Of a stretch of 64,000 nt of DNA, positions 37,901-45,325 are shown piece after piece. The stretch's first letter is position 1. Every line of letters starts with the position of its first letter. The stretch spans positions 4,287,501 to 4,351,500 of the forward strand of contig NZ_CP020104.1 of NCBI RefSeq assembly GCF_002056795.1, given 5' to 3'. The position numbers and the translations under genes are program-made. Below the pieces are notes generated by a model. That model had not been told where the DNA came from, made no database searches, and saw nothing but the letters and a program-made list of their open reading frames with translations. Origin of the DNA: Spirosoma aerolatum. GTDB lineage: Bacteria; Bacteroidota; Bacteroidia; Cytophagales; Spirosomataceae.

Positions 37901-37980
37901 GGCAAAATCACCCAAACATCGCTCAGGCTGGGGCCGTGGGTTTCAAAAATTCGTTGGGCCGTTTGCTGAAGAAATGTCAT
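34969..37980 (-). CDS. AddB-like helicase-nuclease subunit, PD-(D/E)XK family
   Basis: 1003 aa. The N-terminal UvrD-like part opens VWVILPTRRAVSVFLDEL and continues with AddB-type helicase-fold blocks, including ALDFDRVIILSVNEGVLPQA. The C-terminal nuclease domain has EFGSWLHMVLERLD, then GKVDRIEQYGGQIRIVDYKTG (catalytic Asp and DYK). Four Cys (FISCSMRFYF, then TCQYCDFKGIC at the end) form the Fe-S staple of AddB-type nucleases. It processes DNA ends for RecA-dependent repair. The AddA-type partner is not in the window. Confidence 0.88.
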   Translation of the reverse strand: MTFLQQTAQRIFETHGPSLSDVWVILPTRRAVSVFLDELASLSDRPFLAPHALAVDDFITHAAGVQLIDSVSLLFELFEVFKVIDPQVEFEQFIGWASVLLADFDRIDQYLIDTQELFSYLTAAKALERWQVDHPSSAKPIVETPGTSRYFRLFENLHSAYTSLHNRLSEQRLAYRGMAYRILAQQVDTLIRDNLAYERIYFVGFNALSRAEEQIIRVLIDAKKAELIWDADQYYVADWRQEAGEFLRRYRDNGWFFSKQNREDLAQLSNNLLNTEKNIRVVGVPNASMQAKVAGKIYSDWQENSKTVARGKTAIVLADETLLIPVLYALDENVTDLNVTMGLSLRSSLLFTLIDTLFEMQRTVHEFRSKDGPNGRLFKYHHRHVVKLLNHPFVKQYERIKGLMWPGDVLESGEELPPEPLFQWMAKEIVQNQRVYLTENELRMLGQNDPLVQVLFARWPENEPMRAVQIFYELIERLRDVYRVSQDAIEIEYLYLFFTLLKQLEATLEQQMADGRGQGQKGQASSQATVTVRSFRTFLYELIRQTSIPFTSEGKSQLQIMGMLETRALDFDRVIILSVNEGVLPQARRLNSLIPFDIAAELKLPTYREQEAVMAYHFYRLLQRASDIVLLHTTSTDAYGSSKGEPSRFIRQIEHELVPGSQGRIKLSYPTVRFGKAGSNTVADLTDLRVPKTAAIRKQLITLLTTRGLYPSYLNQFISCSMRFYFSRIVNIAEEDDIEEKMGAAEFGSWLHMVLERLDKEYRLKSLPIDEAIIKHLLEEEFAKSMKGRVIESGMNLLLYELAQKLMLDFQREQSKLTGLTVIATEQTLETYLDVPLEKGVSIRVRIAGKVDRIEQYGGQIRIVDYKTGRVDLADKTPPDLTEKLLKDGREEKMRQLWMYRYLALKNISQWGGLPRDKAKNDVFLTGGLPVEAGFYSFRDLNGGFKTNPVRFGANDDPNQYIADSEAILQQLIRQILDLSEPFRKTDRLETCQYCDFKGICGR

Positions 37981-38023
37981 GAGTTGGTGCGTACATAATC
38001 AGACTGCTCCAGCAGCCAATCAG

Positions 38024-38031
38024 CAAAGATA
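38024..38031 (-). promoter_or_regulatory. Probable -7 box of the AddB-like gene
   Basis: TATCTTTG on the minus strand matches TAnnTTTG, about 44 nt before the start codon. No clear -33 element. Confidence 0.3.
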
Positions 38032-38357
38032 ACCCACCAACGACCGATTTCCTGCCCGAAAGGCCGACAATTTGCCCAATGCACAACGCAAAATTTATAA
38101 GCGATTGGCATCCAGACGCTCAATAACTCTTAACTATCGATGCGATTGGAAGTCGAAAGTGTAACACGCCTGCAATTTTGTTTCTTGGTAGTTGAGTACC
38201 ATTCAGGTAGGGATGAGACACGCCACCTTATATTTTTTCCCGTTTTTACGTTACTATTTAGATTTATATGAGCCCACTAGGTAATTACGTGACTAAAATC
38301 AGCCGAATGCATTCACATAGTGTTACTTACTAACCAAAATCAATAAGTATAATTTAC
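38032..38357. other. Intergenic region without a recognised gene
   Basis: About 325 nt between the AddB-like gene and the small membrane ORF. It becomes AT-rich from about 38220 onwards, as a promoter region would. No ORF, repeat or RNA gene was recognised. Confidence 0.5.
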
Positions 38358-38393
38358 ATGGTCAATTCTTTATGTTACCATATCGCCGTAACC

Positions 38394-38513
38394 ATGAATC
38401 GCACCAAATCCTTTGACCCCGTTCTTGTTCTTACCTGGCTGGTTGCTATCTTTTTTTCACTGCTATGCCATTACTGTATCCTGCGGCTGTTAATTGGTTG
38501 GCTTAAGGCCTAA
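38394..38513 (+). CDS. Putative 39-residue single-span membrane peptide
   Basis: Reads MNRTKSFDPVLVLTWLVAIF and continues with FSLLCHYCILRLLIGWLKA. It has a charged N-terminus, one long hydrophobic helix and a Lys near the end. Its stop TAA (38511-38513) abuts the miaE stop on the other strand. An in-frame ATG at 38358 would add 12 residues. An AT-rich region fits a promoter upstream. No family known, and too short for standard gene callers. Confidence 0.4.
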   Translation: MNRTKSFDPVLVLTWLVAIFFSLLCHYCILRLLIGWLKA

Positions 38514-39110
38514 TCAGTGCATCCGATCACCCCGTACGTCTAGGTTGGCCATGATGTCAGCTTCGACAGCCAGAAATTCTTTCCAGCGCTGGCGAACCCG
38601 TTCAGCAGGCAGGTAGGTTTCGGCCAGGTCGATAAAATTACGGTAGTGTCCTGCCTCCGAAATCATTAGTTCACGATAGAATTTCTGTAGCCCTTCATCG
38701 GCAATATGTTCGGACAGGAGTTTGAATCGTTCACAGCTCCGGGCTTCGATGAGCGCATTGATCAACAGATTATCCATCAACTGCTCCTTCTGATCGCCAA
38801 TGGGTCGGCGAAGTCGGCTGCGAAGTTGATTGACGTACTCATCTTTACGTTGACGGCCAAGTGGAATGTTCCGTTTACGAAGTTCTTTCAGCACACGCTG
38901 AAAATGCCCCCACTCTTCTGCCACCACGGGCGTCAGGGTTTCGACCAGTTCTGTTTTATCTGAATACTGAACAATCAACGAGATACACGAGGATGCGGCT
39001 TTCTGTTCACAGTAAGCATGATCAATCAGGATATCGCCAATATTCATTTCGGCGATGTTGACCCAACGCGGATCGGTTGGTAATTCAAGCCCTAAAGTCG
39101 TCAGCGACAT
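38514..39110 (-). CDS. miaE: tRNA-(ms2io6A)-hydroxylase
   Basis: 198 aa non-haem di-iron enzyme that hydroxylates the isopentenyl group of ms2i6A37 in tRNA. The ferritin-like ligands are visible: Glu in DHAYCEQKAA, Glu-x-x-His in VAEEWGHFQRV, Glu in IEARSCERF and Glu-x-x-His in SEAGHYRNF. Length is normal. miaA and miaB are not in the window. Confidence 0.94.
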   Translation of the reverse strand: MSLTTLGLELPTDPRWVNIAEMNIGDILIDHAYCEQKAASSCISLIVQYSDKTELVETLTPVVAEEWGHFQRVLKELRKRNIPLGRQRKDEYVNQLRSRLRRPIGDQKEQLMDNLLINALIEARSCERFKLLSEHIADEGLQKFYRELMISEAGHYRNFIDLAETYLPAERVRQRWKEFLAVEADIMANLDVRGDRMH

Positions 39111-39142
39111 TCGTTCGTACGATTGGTTGATTGTTTATTCAA

Positions 39143-39150
39143 CAAAGGTA
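39143..39150 (-). promoter_or_regulatory. Probable -7 box of miaE
   Basis: TACCTTTG on the minus strand, 33 nt before the miaE start codon, matches TAnnTTTG. Confidence 0.4.
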
Positions 39151-39167
39151 ATAACTATCGCCTGACG

Positions 39168-40526
39168 CTAAAAAAACAAGGGTTTACCCTGATAAAAGTC
39201 CAGTACTTTCTGCTTAAAAAAACTATCGTATTTAGCCTGCAACAATTCTGACTGCGCCAGGACCAATTGGCTCCGAGTAACGCCAAAAGCAATCGCATCA
39301 ATACTTCCCAGTTCCAAGGTTCGTTCAGCATATCGGTACGCTTCACGCACTGCTTCATACTGAGTCAATAATGCCTGATATTTCCGTGCTGCCGCTTTAT
39401 AATCCAGAAACGCATTGACTATTTTCCCCCTGAGTTCCCGGTCAACCTGCTGGTAGGCCAACTTAGAGGCCGTCATATCGAGCCTGGCTATCTGGTCAAT
39501 GTTTCGCAGCATTAGCCGATTGAAAATAGGAAGGTATAACGACAAACCCACTTGTTGATTCAGATTGGTACGTAATTGCTGGTTGAAGCGCTCCGGTTTA
39601 TAATTCGACGTTCGGGTAGCAATCTGTGCCGTAAATGTCAGCGCAGGCAGGTAAATAGCCCGCTCCGACTGCCACAAATAATAGGCTGTCTGCACTTTCG
39701 AATCAGCCGCTTTCAGATCGGGCAACGTAGCGGTTGATGTATTTAATAATTCGTCAAGGGTAAGTTTCGTCATCTGCCAGTTATCGGGAACACGAACAGT
39801 ATCGACCGTAATGGCTTCGTTGAGCGGCATACCCATTACATTCATTAATGTGAAAGTTGCCTTCTCAATATTGGTTTCCGCATAAACAGCCATCAGCTCT
39901 TCAGCAGCAACCAGTGATTGTATAGTAAGCAGGTCGCCCTTATTCAATATGCCTTTACTAAACGAAGCCTGTATTTTTTGCTGCTGCCTGTTCAGATAAC
40001 CTGACCGTATTTTTGAGCTTTTTAATTGTTCATGAGCTAACAAAATTTGCAGATAAGCATAAGTAACGTCTATAATAACGTCATTAACACTTACCTCATA
40101 TCCATAATTGGCTGTAGTTACTTCCTGATTGCGAAGTTTGAGTCGATTCACATTCGAAAGCCCATTAAATAAATCAAGGTTTAGGTTAATTGAGGCCTGA
40201 TTACCGAAATTGAACTGATTTGACAATAAATTAGTCGATGGGTCAATAATAAACCCCCAGTTTCCGGCTGAGCGGACCCGAGCATCGAGCGTTGGCAAAA
40301 ACTGGTTTTTTGCCTGTTGTCGTTGCAAAAGGCTTCTGTTCTGGAGCAAACTTGCCTGTTGAATCTGCGGATTATTTTTTTGCGCAAATGACAAACATTC
40401 CGTTAATGTCCAGCTTTTCTGTGCCAAAGCTTCATAACTGCATACATAGATGAATAACCAATAGAAGCCGTATCTGATCGATGTAATTAATAAGGTCCTG
40501 ATGCGCATATACATACCGCCATTCAT
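39168..40526 (-). CDS. TolC-family outer membrane channel, last gene of the DUF4956 operon
   Basis: About 446-452 aa with a signal peptide (FYWLFIYVCSYEALAQ). Two related halves of long alpha-helices and short beta-strands typify the outer membrane efflux protein family: LTECLSFAQKNNPQIQQA opens the first, and the region around LDELLNTSTATLPDLKAADS opens the second. It starts 32 nt after the DUF4956 gene and completes an adaptor-membrane protein-channel operon. It probably spans the outer membrane and periplasm. Confidence 0.92.
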   Translation of the reverse strand: MNGGMYMRIRTLLITSIRYGFYWLFIYVCSYEALAQKSWTLTECLSFAQKNNPQIQQASLLQNRSLLQRQQAKNQFLPTLDARVRSAGNWGFIIDPSTNLLSNQFNFGNQASINLNLDLFNGLSNVNRLKLRNQEVTTANYGYEVSVNDVIIDVTYAYLQILLAHEQLKSSKIRSGYLNRQQQKIQASFSKGILNKGDLLTIQSLVAAEELMAVYAETNIEKATFTLMNVMGMPLNEAITVDTVRVPDNWQMTKLTLDELLNTSTATLPDLKAADSKVQTAYYLWQSERAIYLPALTFTAQIATRTSNYKPERFNQQLRTNLNQQVGLSLYLPIFNRLMLRNIDQIARLDMTASKLAYQQVDRELRGKIVNAFLDYKAAARKYQALLTQYEAVREAYRYAERTLELGSIDAIAFGVTRSQLVLAQSELLQAKYDSFFKQKVLDFYQGKPLFF

Positions 40527-40558
40527 GTAAATTAAGATGTGGAATCAGAAAGAACTAG

Positions 40559-41230
40559 CTATTCATCTTCGGACAATAGATTAACCTCCATAACCCCCTC
40601 AATAGCTTTCAATGCATAGACCAGGCTGTCGCTGTCCTCACTGTTTTTCATGCGTATGGTATAGGAAAACCGAATAAATGAGTCATTGCCCTTTGTAGAC
40701 AGTTTCGTACTGATCAATTCGTATTTTTTGCAAAAAGAGCTTAGAACAGTCCGGTGCTGACTTCTATCGCTCTGTGTGGCACTCCTGATTACATTTAGGG
40801 TAAAATATCGCTGTTTTGTACTGGCCAGCACTTTAGCAGTTCCAATCGTTATTAATCCGATAAGAAAACAACCGGCTAACGCTACAGTATATAATCCTTC
40901 ACCACAGGATAAGCCAATAGCCAACGCAAAAAAGAGAAACATAAAATCCTGTGCGCCTTTCATAGCCGCCCGAAACTGGATAATTGACAGAATGCCAACC
41001 ATACCAAATGCCTGAGCAAGATTATCGCCAATTACCATCATGATAAAGGCAGTAATCATGGAGAGCATCACAATTGAACGAATCAGATTGATTGAATAGC
41101 CTACTCCCCGAAACGTAAGAATATAAAAACAGGAAATAATGCCTCCACAAAACGTAGCCAGCAACGTATTGACAATAACTTCTCGAATGGTGATGGAAAA
41201 ATTAAAAACCTGCTGAAGTTCCTGATGCAT
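40559..41230 (-). CDS. DUF4956 membrane protein (MgtC-like layout, ACT-like tail)
   Basis: About 223 aa. Four to five membrane spans in the first ~130 residues. The core AFGMVGILSIIQFRAAMKGA, then MFLFFALAIGLSCGEG, matches the DUF4956 family and recalls MgtC/SapB. Residues ~145-223 form a soluble alpha/beta tail (RYFTLNVIRSATQSD; SLVYALKAIEGVMEVNLL) like an ACT domain. The ATG at 41230 is chosen. A TTG at 41260 would add ten hydrophobic residues. DUF4956 usually sits with CotH and VTC-type polyphosphate polymerase genes. Here it sits between a HlyD-type adaptor and a TolC-type channel. Confidence 0.85.
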   Translation of the reverse strand: MHQELQQVFNFSITIREVIVNTLLATFCGGIISCFYILTFRGVGYSINLIRSIVMLSMITAFIMMVIGDNLAQAFGMVGILSIIQFRAAMKGAQDFMFLFFALAIGLSCGEGLYTVALAGCFLIGLITIGTAKVLASTKQRYFTLNVIRSATQSDRSQHRTVLSSFCKKYELISTKLSTKGNDSFIRFSYTIRMKNSEDSDSLVYALKAIEGVMEVNLLSEDE

Positions 41231-41287
41231 GAGCAAGAAAGGTAAAACGAAGTATGGCAAGAAAAGGGCAGTAATGAACGAACTGCT

Positions 41288-42367
41288 TTAGTGAATAAGA
41301 AATAGCTTACCCACTCGGATAATATGCTCTTTTATGGAAATAGGTTGAGATTGAATAGTGGCTTTAACCAGCATTCCCGGCACAAGTGGTACGTTTTTTT
41401 CGGCAATCAGTGCAGTCACAAAAAAAGCCTGACGTCCATCGACAAGCTGAATAGTATTATCAATGCTACTGATTTTCCCCAGAACCGTTTGCGTTGTGCC
41501 TGTAATGTCAACCGCTACTTCCTGATCTATCTGTACGTACTCGCGCTCCAGATAATTGACGGGCAATACCACTATAAATCCCGAATTATCGGCTACCGAC
41601 ACAAGTACTTCTTCAGTAGGATTTAGGGAGGCTTTCTTGAACAATATCGTTCCCGACACTGGTGACAGAAGCGTTAAGTCTTTCAGGCCATTTTTTATCT
41701 GCTGTATCTGTTGCTGTAAAGCGCCGATACGCCGTTGGGTTACCTGAATTTCCTCAGGCTTGCTACCTGTAATAGCCGATTTGTAATCCGCTTCAGTCAT
41801 GTTTACTGTCAATTCACGAATACGCAGTTTGTTAAGCGCTGTTTCGTATTCCTGAGTAGACGTAAGAGAATCTTTGTACAGAGCTTCAGTCCGATTTGTC
41901 AGTTTACGCTGAGCCTCAAGCTCCTCTTTCGCTAACGCCATCTGGCCAGCTATTTTCTCTACATCAGCCAGCTTGTGCCCTGAATTGTGCAGCAAAAGTT
42001 CGGCCTCCTGCACAGCCAGATCGCCTTGCAGTTGCATGAGCCGCTCCTGATCCTGATTCGAATACAGGCTAGCCACGGTATCGCCCTTTTGAATAGTGGG
42101 TTTATCATATAAACTCGGACTCAGTTGAAAATTAGCCTGATAACCTCGTTGAAAAACTGAAGTGGAAAACGAACTCAACTGGCCTGTCCGGTTATCTTTT
42201 ACTGTTGAAATAAGGTTTCCGTTCTGTGCCCGGCTTAATGTCCACTCACTTGTGGGCATAACTAATCCATTCGTAGCGATCGTATAGGGCATTGTTACAA
42301 AAGCAACTTCTGCTAGAAGCAACAACATCAACACAAAACCAGTAAAAAACAGTAAATACCTTTTCAA
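41288..42367 (-). CDS. HlyD-type membrane fusion (adaptor) protein
   Basis: About 359 aa. One N-terminal membrane anchor (LLFFTGFVLMLLLLAEVAFV), a biotinyl-lipoyl half (KPTIQKGDTVASLYSN), a long coiled-coil hairpin (about 105-220, ALAKEELEAQRKLTNRTEAL), the second lipoyl half (LLSPVSGTILFKKASLNPTE) and beta-barrel domains follow the membrane-fusion-protein pattern. The start is probably TTG at 42365-42367; the next ATG would cut the anchor. First gene of the operon. No ABC, RND or MFS pump gene is adjacent. Confidence 0.9.
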   Translation of the reverse strand: MKRYLLFFTGFVLMLLLLAEVAFVTMPYTIATNGLVMPTSEWTLSRAQNGNLISTVKDNRTGQLSSFSTSVFQRGYQANFQLSPSLYDKPTIQKGDTVASLYSNQDQERLMQLQGDLAVQEAELLLHNSGHKLADVEKIAGQMALAKEELEAQRKLTNRTEALYKDSLTSTQEYETALNKLRIRELTVNMTEADYKSAITGSKPEEIQVTQRRIGALQQQIQQIKNGLKDLTLLSPVSGTILFKKASLNPTEEVLVSVADNSGFIVVLPVNYLEREYVQIDQEVAVDITGTTQTVLGKISSIDNTIQLVDGRQAFFVTALIAEKNVPLVPGMLVKATIQSQPISIKEHIIRVGKLFLIH

Positions 42368-42595
42368 GAGTCGTATGTGTGTAGATTGTTATGCAATTTC
42401 TTAATACTTATACATTAAATCACTTCTTTCGTAGGATATAATTACCATTCACTAAAAAGCGTACCTATCCCATAAAAAGATAATATTGATTTACCATGAA
42501 TCGGCTATTGATAAACTATAGACGTTTATTGCGTATATGAGCGGATGCATAACATCCTGAACTTATTTCGTGTTATTTCAATGTAAAGTTCGCGA

Positions 42596-43261
42596 ATGAA
42601 ACAACCTGTTTATTTTTTCCTGATTTTGCTTGTATCAGGGCTTTTAGCAAGCTGTAATCAGCAGCCAGCTAACAAAAAAGCGACTACCACTATCGACGTT
42701 AACCCGGCTAAACTACCCACACAACGTACCGGTGAGGCTGTTGCGACATTCGCAGGAGGATGTTTCTGGGCCGTGCAGGAAGAAATGAAATCACTTAAAG
42801 GTGTTCGTGTTGCTATGTCGGGTTACTCAGGTGGTGATCTCGATTATCCAACTTACGAACAGGTCGGTACCGATCAGACGGGACATGCCGAATCGGTACA
42901 GGTTTACTACGATCCTAAGGTGATTTCGTACGATACTCTGCTCGATGGTTTCTTTGCCGGACACGATGCCACTCAACTAAACCGGCAGGGCCCTGATATT
43001 GGCAAACATTACCGCTCAGCTATTTTCTACCGTACACCCGCTGAAAAGGCCCGAATCGAAGCAGCCATCCGTCGTGAAAACGAATCAGGCCATCATAAAG
43101 CCAAAGTGGTTACACAAGTCGTGCCATTCAAAGCGTTTTTTCCAGCCGAGGTTTATCATCAGGATTATTACGAGCATAATTCATACAATATGTATATCCA
43201 ACTCGTCTCAAAAGCCAAAGTAGAAACCTTTCGCGAACGGATGGCGAATTGGTTGAAGTGA
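42596..43261 (+). CDS. msrA: Lipoprotein peptide-methionine (S)-S-oxide reductase
   Basis: 221 aa. AGGCFWAVQEEMKSLKGV carries the catalytic Cys of MsrA (GCFW). GYSGGDLDYPTYEQVGTDQTGHAESVQVYYDP, RSAIFYRTPAEK and YHQDYYEHN are family blocks. The N-terminus is a lipoprotein signal (LLVSGLLASC), so the enzyme acts in the periplasm on oxidised methionine in exported proteins. No MsrB domain is fused, and no C-terminal resolving Cys is seen. Confidence 0.93.
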   Translation: MKQPVYFFLILLVSGLLASCNQQPANKKATTTIDVNPAKLPTQRTGEAVATFAGGCFWAVQEEMKSLKGVRVAMSGYSGGDLDYPTYEQVGTDQTGHAESVQVYYDPKVISYDTLLDGFFAGHDATQLNRQGPDIGKHYRSAIFYRTPAEKARIEAAIRRENESGHHKAKVVTQVVPFKAFFPAEVYHQDYYEHNSYNMYIQLVSKAKVETFRERMANWLK

Positions 43262-43425
43262 GCGAGGTGCCACCTAAAACGAAAACGCCACACCGCCTTT
43301 TCCAACATTCGGCCCGTCCTACGACCATTTCCCCATTCCCATAACCGTTCGGCCTAATCTGATATTGTGGGATTCGGCCGAACCTTGTAACATTGTTCTG
43401 TCTTTCACATAATTGACTGACTCCT

Positions 43426-44124
43426 ATGCCAGAATCTGATAAATCCATTGGGCGTAAAATTCTGAGTTTCTTCATCAAGGAAGATGAACAGGGCGTTGCA
43501 ACGGGCTCTGCGCCAACCACAGGACCAGCTTCGCCCCGACCACCAGCTCCCACGCCGTCGAATTCAGGGCCGGAGGCTCCAGCCCCAGCCCAAACCGGCT
43601 CTGTCGACTCAAAGTTTGCCGAGCACTTTGCTACTGTACTGGCGCAGAACAATCCGCCCGGCCCCGATTATTTTGAGTTTCGGGAAGCCTTGCGCAGTCT
43701 GTCGAACTTGGGATTACCCGAAGACAAGCAGTATCAGGCAGCCTGGGCCAGCTTTAAGGCAATGGGGGGCAGTACCGATATGACCACATTGACCAATACG
43801 GCAAATGGTTATATTGCAGCGCTCAACAAAGATCGTGATGGCTTTGGCAAAAGCGTAGAAGCGGCCCTGACTGAACGTGTCGGCGGTTTGCAGAACGAAC
43901 AGAAGCGGCTACAAGCCGAAAATGAGTCGCTGGCAAAACAGTTGATCGAGATTCAGAAGCAGATCGACGCCAACACAGCCCGGCTGACCAGTATCAGCGG
44001 AGAAATTACAGAGCAGGGAGGTAAAATAACGCAGAATAAGCAAAACTACGAAACCACCTTTGCGCACTTTGTCGATCAGATTAAAGGCGACATCGCCAAA
44101 ATGACACAGTACTTAAACCAATAG
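43426..44124 (+). CDS. Module gene 1: Pro-rich linker and coiled-coil protein, unknown function
   Basis: 232 aa, soluble. Residues ~1-25 are a short charged helix (GRKILSFFIKEDEQG), ~26-62 a Pro/Ala/Ser/Gly-rich linker, ~63-140 a compact helical domain (HFATVLAQNNPPGPDYFEFR; LGLPEDKQYQAAWASFK) and ~150-210 a coiled coil rich in Gln, Glu and Lys. No family was recognised. It is followed by an inverted repeat and three more genes of the same module on the same strand. Confidence 0.75.
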   Translation: MPESDKSIGRKILSFFIKEDEQGVATGSAPTTGPASPRPPAPTPSNSGPEAPAPAQTGSVDSKFAEHFATVLAQNNPPGPDYFEFREALRSLSNLGLPEDKQYQAAWASFKAMGGSTDMTTLTNTANGYIAALNKDRDGFGKSVEAALTERVGGLQNEQKRLQAENESLAKQLIEIQKQIDANTARLTSISGEITEQGGKITQNKQNYETTFAHFVDQIKGDIAKMTQYLNQ

Positions 44125-44203
44125 ATATGTTGTATGATATAGGATGTAGTCAATTAATACCAACACTATTACATCCTATATCACACATCTTACATCATAC
44201 ATC
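44124..44203. repeat. Inverted repeat at junction 1 of the four-gene module
   Basis: Arms about 44124-44148 and 44170-44203. The inner 14 bp (TGATATAGGATGTA and its complement) pair perfectly, the outer parts less well. The arms are made of repeated words (TACATC/GATGTA). It fills nearly the whole gap between module genes 1 and 2. Confidence 0.7.
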
Positions 44204-44208
44204 AAAAC

Positions 44209-45222
44209 ATGGCAACTCCTGATTTTTCTCAACTGAGTAGTGGTTCCGGTCCCGAAAAGAAATCGTTCTGGAACCGCCCCGAGGGTGTACTGGGCATGAT
44301 TGTACTGGCGGGAATCGCTGGTTTTGGCCTCTGGCACCTCAACGATATTCTGGAATTCCTGATTCGGGCAACCTCGAATATACTTGAATTGTCGCTATTG
44401 CTGGGTGCGCTGGGCGTACTGATCTTCCTCTTCACCAGCAAAGACGTTCGGACGGCGATCTTCTTCCTGTTCAAATCGCTAATGCGCAGCCTTACAGGTA
44501 CGGTCATTCAACTGAACCCTATCGCGATCATGAAAATCTATGTTCAGGATTTGAAAGATAAGCGCGAAAAAATGCAGGGACAGATTAATACGCTGGCCGG
44601 GCAGTTGGTAAAGCTTAACAAACGGATCAACGAAAACAATGAAGCCATCAAGCAGAAATTTGCGGAAGCGAACAAGGCGAATTCAATGACCGAAAAGCCG
44701 GGTATGCGCGAAGCGGCTCAGCTCGCTACCATTGAGGGAGCTGGCCTTCAGGAAATGAACGAGAAGCTTTTGCCGCTGCAACGCAACATGAAACAGGTGC
44801 TGGCTTTTATGGAAAAAGTGAACCAGAGCGCCGACTATATTATCAAGGAAACGGAAATTAAGGTTCGTTTGAAAGAGACCGAGTACCAGATCGTCAAAGA
44901 GAGTTCCAACGCGCTGAAAACGGCGGTCAGCATCTTCAAAGGCGATCCCGACAAGAAGTTCTATTTCGACCAGTCGATGGAGTATATCCAGGATGATATG
45001 AGCAATAAGCTGGGCGAAATGAAGCGGGCCATGGACCTGTCGATGGACTTTATCAATGGAGTCGATATTCAGAATGGTATCCTGTCCGACAAAGGTCAGG
45101 CCCTGCTGGAAGCCTACAATAAAGGAGAATTCAAGATGGTTCAGTTGGATGCCCCGCCCCAAACCATTAACCTCGGCCCCGCCCCACAAAAAGACGCTGG
45201 TTATAAGAATTTGCTGGACTAA
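44209..45222 (+). CDS. Module gene 2: membrane coiled-coil protein, unknown function
   Basis: 337 aa. Two hydrophobic segments (about 27-46 and 58-77), then a positively charged stretch. Residues ~110-165 (IYVQDLKDKREKMQGQINTL onward) and ~185-250 form long coiled coils resembling the PspA/toxic-anion-resistance style of helical membrane-stress proteins, though no family can be claimed. The C-terminal ~40 residues are Pro-rich (DAPPQTINLGPAPQKDAG). It lies between module genes 1 and 3, with an inverted repeat on each side. Confidence 0.75.
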   Translation: MATPDFSQLSSGSGPEKKSFWNRPEGVLGMIVLAGIAGFGLWHLNDILEFLIRATSNILELSLLLGALGVLIFLFTSKDVRTAIFFLFKSLMRSLTGTVIQLNPIAIMKIYVQDLKDKREKMQGQINTLAGQLVKLNKRINENNEAIKQKFAEANKANSMTEKPGMREAAQLATIEGAGLQEMNEKLLPLQRNMKQVLAFMEKVNQSADYIIKETEIKVRLKETEYQIVKESSNALKTAVSIFKGDPDKKFYFDQSMEYIQDDMSNKLGEMKRAMDLSMDFINGVDIQNGILSDKGQALLEAYNKGEFKMVQLDAPPQTINLGPAPQKDAGYKNLLD

Positions 45223-45226
45223 TTTC

Positions 45227-45316
45227 AATTTTGAATGAGTGAATGATCGAATGCCTGAATAATATTCACAGCCTCTCCCTCCATTCACTCATTCACTCAT
45301 TCAATCATTCAAAATT
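45227..45316. repeat. Inverted repeat at junction 2 of the four-gene module
   Basis: Arms 45227-45260 and 45283-45316 pair over most of 34 positions (about five mismatches). Both arms are built from the 4/8-nt words GAATGA and GAGTGA. It fills the gap between module genes 2 and 3. Confidence 0.75.
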
Positions 45317-45325
45317 AACATTCCT

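Noticed and set aside
43347..43383. Terminator after msrA
   Set aside because: Arms GTTCGGCC/GGCCGAAC pair over only 8 bp with a 21-nt loop and no T tract, so it was not listed as a feature.
43128..43652. 174-codon minus-strand frame over msrA and module gene 1
   Set aside because: It crosses two well supported plus-strand genes and is Gly/Ala-rich only because of the opposite Pro-rich linker.
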